Origin: a virus
Virus record (IMG/VR): IMGVR_UViG_3300025051_000002
Location: 1 to 57,124 of that record
Reading direction: 5' to 3' (one strand)
Length of the DNA: 57,124 bases
Part shown: positions 12,101-18,100 of the stretch, piece by piece
How the letters are laid out: each line of letters begins with the position of its first letter
Position numbering within the stretch: position 1 is the stretch's first letter
Program-made: the position numbers and the translations under genes
Notes under the pieces: generated by a model
What the model was told of the DNA's origin: nothing
What the model saw: only the letters and a program-made list of their open reading frames with translations
Databases searched by the model: none

Positions 12101-15100
12101 TTGCACGTCTTTCTGTGAATTTTTTAATCTATCGGCAGAAGTCTTTACCAATTCACCGTAAGCACCAGAACCAGATACCTCATATAACTGATTAAGCTCA
12201 TCTTCCAAATTAGATGCGGTAGCTACTGCCTTTGCCATACTAGACGAGTATCTAGCTTCTTCTTTTTTACCATAAGCACCTGGCTGTAATTTAGATATAC
12301 CCACATCTAAATCTAACGCGCCTTTACCATGCTTACTGATATAAGCACCCATTTGGCTTTCTGTACTAGCGCCGGCGGTTCTAAATTTATATAATGGTGC
12401 TTCTTTACTAGTTATTAGGCTTGAAGCTACCGCAGATGGACTTGATTCTTTTAATCTTCTGGCATATTCTTCTTTGGCTGCCGCTTTAAGGGTGTCAGGA
12501 GACATTCCTTGGCCCTTATTAGCGGCTATTTGTTTCTGTAATGTATCCAGAGCCGAATTTATAATAGACTGCTCTAAACGCGTTAGAAAGCCTCTAAAAC
12601 CCATCTTGTCTACCATCTCAGCAGTAAATTTATCTATATCAGATAAGTCAGCAGTTACACCATAAGCGGTTGCCATACTTTTAACATCATCCGCCATCCC
12701 TTTGGACAACATGCTATGTATTCTATCTGTTATAGCTTGAGCATCTGCCTTAACAAAATCTTTAAGATCTTCGTAGTCTTTATTATTTAAAATGTTTTTA
12801 TATACTTTTTCTCCGCCACCAGGTTCCATTATATCTCTGGTTATATCCGAGGACACAGAAGCGGCGCCGGCATGTTTAACGTCCATACCTTTCTGTAAGC
12901 TAAATCGGGTTAGCTCATTCATTCTAGCTTGTTCGTCCCTAGAGAATTTCTGATCGCCCTTAGCACCTATTAAGCTGGATTCCCCAGATACATCTTTATT
13001 GTAAGAAAGACTTAAGCGTGTAAAAGCCTCTGTTTCAGGGCCTGTATGAATTTTAAATAACTGCGCGGCCACAGCTGACTTAGTTCTCTCATTTGCCAAA
13101 GAGGCACCTGTTTGAAATTTAAATGATTTTTTAAATTTATCATCTAAGGTCTCTATTACTGCCGCAACTTTATCTGCGTTATTTTTTAATTCGTCCGCAT
13201 TACTAAGATCTTTTATGTTAGTCACAGCCGCTTCTAACTTGTCAGCATCTGTTTTATCGAGTAAGTTGCTTATTTGTTCAAGTACTTTATTTAAATCCTT
13301 GGAATCTCCGGCTAAAGCCTGCATCTGTTCGGATAAAGATAAGAAACCCATATCTTCCGTAGCAAAAGGTTTCTGCATAAAACTGAAACCTTTTTCTGTT
13401 GGAAATTTTTTAGCAAAAGACTCTCCCATCTCTGCTAAGGTATATTCCGATGCTGGGGGCTGCACCGCGCCATAAGTAAACTGATCTCTAAATACTGATG
13501 CTGTATCAGATAAATCCTGAGTTAAGGTATCATAATGTTTTTTAATATCCCCTCTGGCTTTAACATTAATAGCAGAGTGAATTTCTATGGCGTCACCGTC
13601 AAAATCTAGTTTTTGTTGATGTGCTATATACTTAGGTAATAAATTGGATATAGCGGCATTAAGCTTATCAATTAAATCTGTTAATTTTTCTAGCTTCTCT
13701 GGTGAGGCTGCGGCGCCTTTACTTAACTCACCGGCACGTTTGGTGGATAGATCTTCCCGCTGTTTAGTCATTCTTTGAATAACGCCAGATAAAGCATCCA
13801 TCGGTAGATTGGGCATACCAGGAACAGCCAATACATTACTAGCCATACCTCCTTTACCTTCATCTAGTAGTCTAGCTTTATAGGGCTGTATTGAAGATGT
13901 ACCTGTAAAAGGATAACGAAGGCTCTCTATATAAGGAGCTAGCTCTTCTTCTATGTATTTTTTTATAGTGGCTTTTTCTTCCGCTGTGCTCCCTTTACCC
14001 TGCAGATCTTGGGTGTAACGCAGCATGTCTAATAGAGTACCTTCTACCTTAGTAGCTGGAGCAGCCTCGCCTTCTTTTGTAAATTTCTTGGTGAAGGACA
14101 CAGGTATCTTTCTGGCTATTTCCGCAGGGACACCGATCTCATGCTGACCCAATACTGGAAGACCTAACTCACTTGTACGTTTTAGACGCTTGCTATGTTT
14201 TTCTTTTATAGATTGTGTTTGTTCCTGCAGTGATTTTAAAGATTTAATACTTTTTTCTGATATCCCCATCTCTTGTTGCATTTCTGGTGATAGGCCCTCT
14301 AGATCACCTATGATGGCGGACATCTGTGTATCAAATGTTTCTAGATCTTTTGTCTTATCAACAGTAGCAGAAACAGCCTTAGCCATGACAGCTGGTATTT
14401 TTCTAGTAAATAAAGTTTCTGCAACAGAACCACTTTTACCTAAGGTAGTTTCAGCCAAAGTCTCTAAATAATTTATTTTAGCTTTTTGGACAGCAGCAAG
14501 TTTATTATTCATCTCTTGTTCTAACATGCCCTTACCGCCAGAAAAATCTTTACTAATGGTATTTAGTTGCTCAAGTAAGTTACCTTTTGGATCTACTTTA
14601 AATGGTACTTTACCTTCGCTCAATTGTCCTGAAACTGTGGCGCCGGCATGTCTAAGAGCTTTAAGTATGGCGTTGTATCTTTTTTCGGCATAGTTAGCTT
14701 GGGATTGAACAACACCTTCCATAGAACTAGCGTAGGACTTATCCATAGATGCGGACAAATCATCGTTTATATTCTTTTTAAATGTTATCCACATTTGTTC
14801 TAATTCTTTTACATATTTAGGATCATAGGTGGATAGCCTGCCCCCTTTCACTCTTATGTCACTAGTGGTGGACAACACAGAAGATTTAAGCATTCCCGCA
14901 GCAGCTTCTTTCATAACTGCTTCCGCTGTTTTACGTGAATCTACATTTTTAGCCATATAGTACTGTTCAGTGTTGGTTACAAAATCTTGGTAGTCCTTAG
15001 CGGAGTTTATTAAGTTTTGTAATACACGTGTAGGCTCTTCGGGACCAAATTCCCCGGCTACTAAGGGCTCAGGATAAACACCGCGGCCAGCAGGGGACGG

Positions 15101-18100
15101 GACATAGAAGTCCTCAAACGCTGTGGGCTTTTGACCAAGTTTGGCTTTAGAAGCATCAGATGATGGTAATTGTAGCATAAAGGGCTTGTTGAATTTCTCA
15201 ACATCCATAACAGTTCCCAACATACTACGCTTACCTTTATCCAGTGTTCCTGTAGAATAGTCAAAAGATTTTAATTCATCTACCGATACTTTTTCTAACT
15301 TATTTCTTAAAGCTCCTAAAACCTCAGAGTCTTTATTAGTATTGGCTATTAGGGTCTTTATGTATTCCCAATGTTTTTTATCGGTATCACTTAGCTGTTC
15401 TACAAGTTCTGCTTGACTACCAGCACCCTGAATTGGTGTCTGGTTTATTTCCTTCATCAATTCCGAATCTTTACCAAAAACATTTAGATAGGCTGTATAA
15501 GCTGGGACATTAAGCTTTGCACCTTTTATACGTTTACGCACATCAGTGGTAGACCATGCCTCGGTAGCGGTAGGCTCCTCCACTACCTGTAAGAATTTTT
15601 GACCGACAAGACTCTTACGTTTTTCTCCAAACTCGTCTATAATTTCTGTATAAAAATTAGACATCTCCTCAAGAGCGGCGCCACGTTTTGCCATTACAGC
15701 TGCTTGATCAGACTTCTTACCACGTTGCATAAAGATTTTTGTTAAAGCTTCCTCTGCCTTTCCTGGGTCGGTACCCTTAAAACCCAAAGCGGAACTGTAT
15801 GTAGATAAGGATTCTTTACCACTACCGAGTAATTTTTTATACATATCGGGGGCGAACTTATCCCGTAACGTTGTGTAGGCCTCATCTTTTTCTGATGCTT
15901 TTTGGACATTAGCAACGTTATTAAGTATGGTCTCTAATACCTCTGTCTGTAAACCACGTTTACCAGCACCTAAGGAACTTATTCTAACATCAATTGGTTT
16001 TAGTTCATACAAACCACCTTCTTTAATCATACTACTATATGTTTGTTTCAGGTTATTTATACCATCAACACCATCGGTTATGGCTATACCAATTGAACTA
16101 AATAGCTCCTTGGCTTTATTATAGATATCTTGTTGGACAGAAGCCTCTTCTGGAATAGTTAAACCTGATGTAGCATCTTTAAAATACTCTATCATAAACT
16201 TATTACCAGAGTTTATGAGTTGTGATTTTAGCCCTTCTACTTCTGATTGAGAAGCACCTGCTGCTGTAAGCCCTTCTATTTGACTATCTAACAATTCAGC
16301 TGCTAACTGCCCCATACTTTTAGGCATTTTGGCAGTACCTAAACCAGCGTTTACCTGCTCTTCACTAGTAAGTACTTTTATGTTTTTATCACCCCAAGTT
16401 TTAAGAATGTCTGACATTTTAGATGTGTCAGTAGAGGTCATAGACACACCCTTCGATCCAAAACGTGTGGTAAACTTTCTACCAAAGTGATTCATAAAAA
16501 CTTCGGCAACTTTCGCTGCTTGCACTTCTACATTCTCAGAACGTACTGTTGCCATGGCTTTTTGTACTTCTGTAATAAAAGCTTTGTCTGCGCGTCCTTT
16601 ATAGGTATTACTAACTCCTAACATATCCTGAAACTGGCTATATACTTTATTAATAGCCTCAGGAGAATCTACATCTTTTAACACCCCAGGCTTAACATCT
16701 GATACCGCCTCTGTGCCTTTACCCGAACTTAACTCTTTTCCCAGCATCCTACCGCCGGCTGCGGGTAAAACTAATGTTTTTGTTAAAGAGGTAACAGCAT
16801 CAGCAAGTTTACCAGATACAAGTATTTGATCTTCAAACGTGCCGGCAGTGTGGCGTAATTCAGCAGTGACGTTAAAACCATAACCTTTCTCACCGTAACG
16901 GCCACCTTCGATTAAAGATTTTTCACGCTCTGTTCTTAATGTTGGTGTTGTAGTACCAATCCCTTTTACACGGGCTACATCAAATTTATCTGTAAGGCCG
17001 TTTATTTCATCAATAGAAGAGGACATAGCGTTAGTAACACCCGCTATATTACGTCCTAATTGTTGAAATTCACCAAAAGGGGCCATGCTTGTTAAGTCAT
17101 CAACAAACATCTTTATATTAGTTCCACCAAGTGCTTTTAAGTAAGATAGCCCTTCTTCGTAATCTTTATTATCCTCGTCGGCTCCTCTTACTTTATTAGA
17201 TTTAAGGTAAGCTATGGAACTAGCCTGAGACTCGGGTATACCTAAGGAGGATAGTTTTCTTCCTTGTGTAGGCAGTTCTTGTAACCGTTTAACAATAGGA
17301 CCAGATTCCGGAGATTCTGCCGCCAATTTAGCGAGCATGTCCCTTTCAGCGTACATTTCCTTAAAACGTAGGTTTAAATCTTTAATATAATTTTTATGTT
17401 CTTCAGGTTTTAATTCATAATCCCTTTCAGTAGGATATAAACCTGGTGTACCTCTGGAAAGAAGATTAACCACATTAGATTGCTGTAAACCACGACGTGG
17501 TTTACCGGGCTCTATTAGCGGCATCAGTTGTTCTACTTGTTTTGTAGCTGATTCAAAGCCCCTGGCACCACTCTGGTATGCTGGTTTTTCTACCAACTTT
17601 TTTAGCGGGTCTGCTAAGACCTTACCATAGATATCATATATGTTTTTAAATTCTACTTTATCTAAGGCCTTTGCAAAATCATATGCTGACACTTGTGCGG
17701 TGTTCATCATATTAACAAAAGACATGATCTGCGTTTTAAGATCTTTGTTGGGGTCAAGGGTAAACTGATCTATCTGATTAGTAATGTTGGTTAATGCAGG
17801 TAATATGTCTAAATCAGGATCTATACGTTTTTTCTGCACCATTTTGGAAACAGTGGCTGCTTTGTACCCTTCTTTGATGCCGGAGAATTCTTTAATAACA
17901 CGTGCATATTCAGTTGATGCAGGTGCACCCTGTTTAAAAGTGCTTATATCAGCTAGCAATTTAGTTACTAAATCTGATACAGCATTTTGTTCTAAGCGTG
18001 TTTGGGGATTAACACCAATAGTTTGTATTTTAGAAGCATAGTCTTCTTCGCGGCTTAATGTGCCGGCCTGTAGTGCCTTACTGTACAGCTTTTCCAGCCC

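Noticed and set aside
15061-15264. Minus-strand 67-codon frame inside the tape-measure gene
   Set aside because: It is in a different frame from the continuous tape measure and has no ribosome site or protein-like pattern.
16861-16906. GRYGEKG resembling the beta-subunit GRHGNKG motif
   Set aside because: It lies before FEDQILVS, so order is wrong, and lacks the second lysine eight residues upstream; the copy at K1523-K1531 fits fully.
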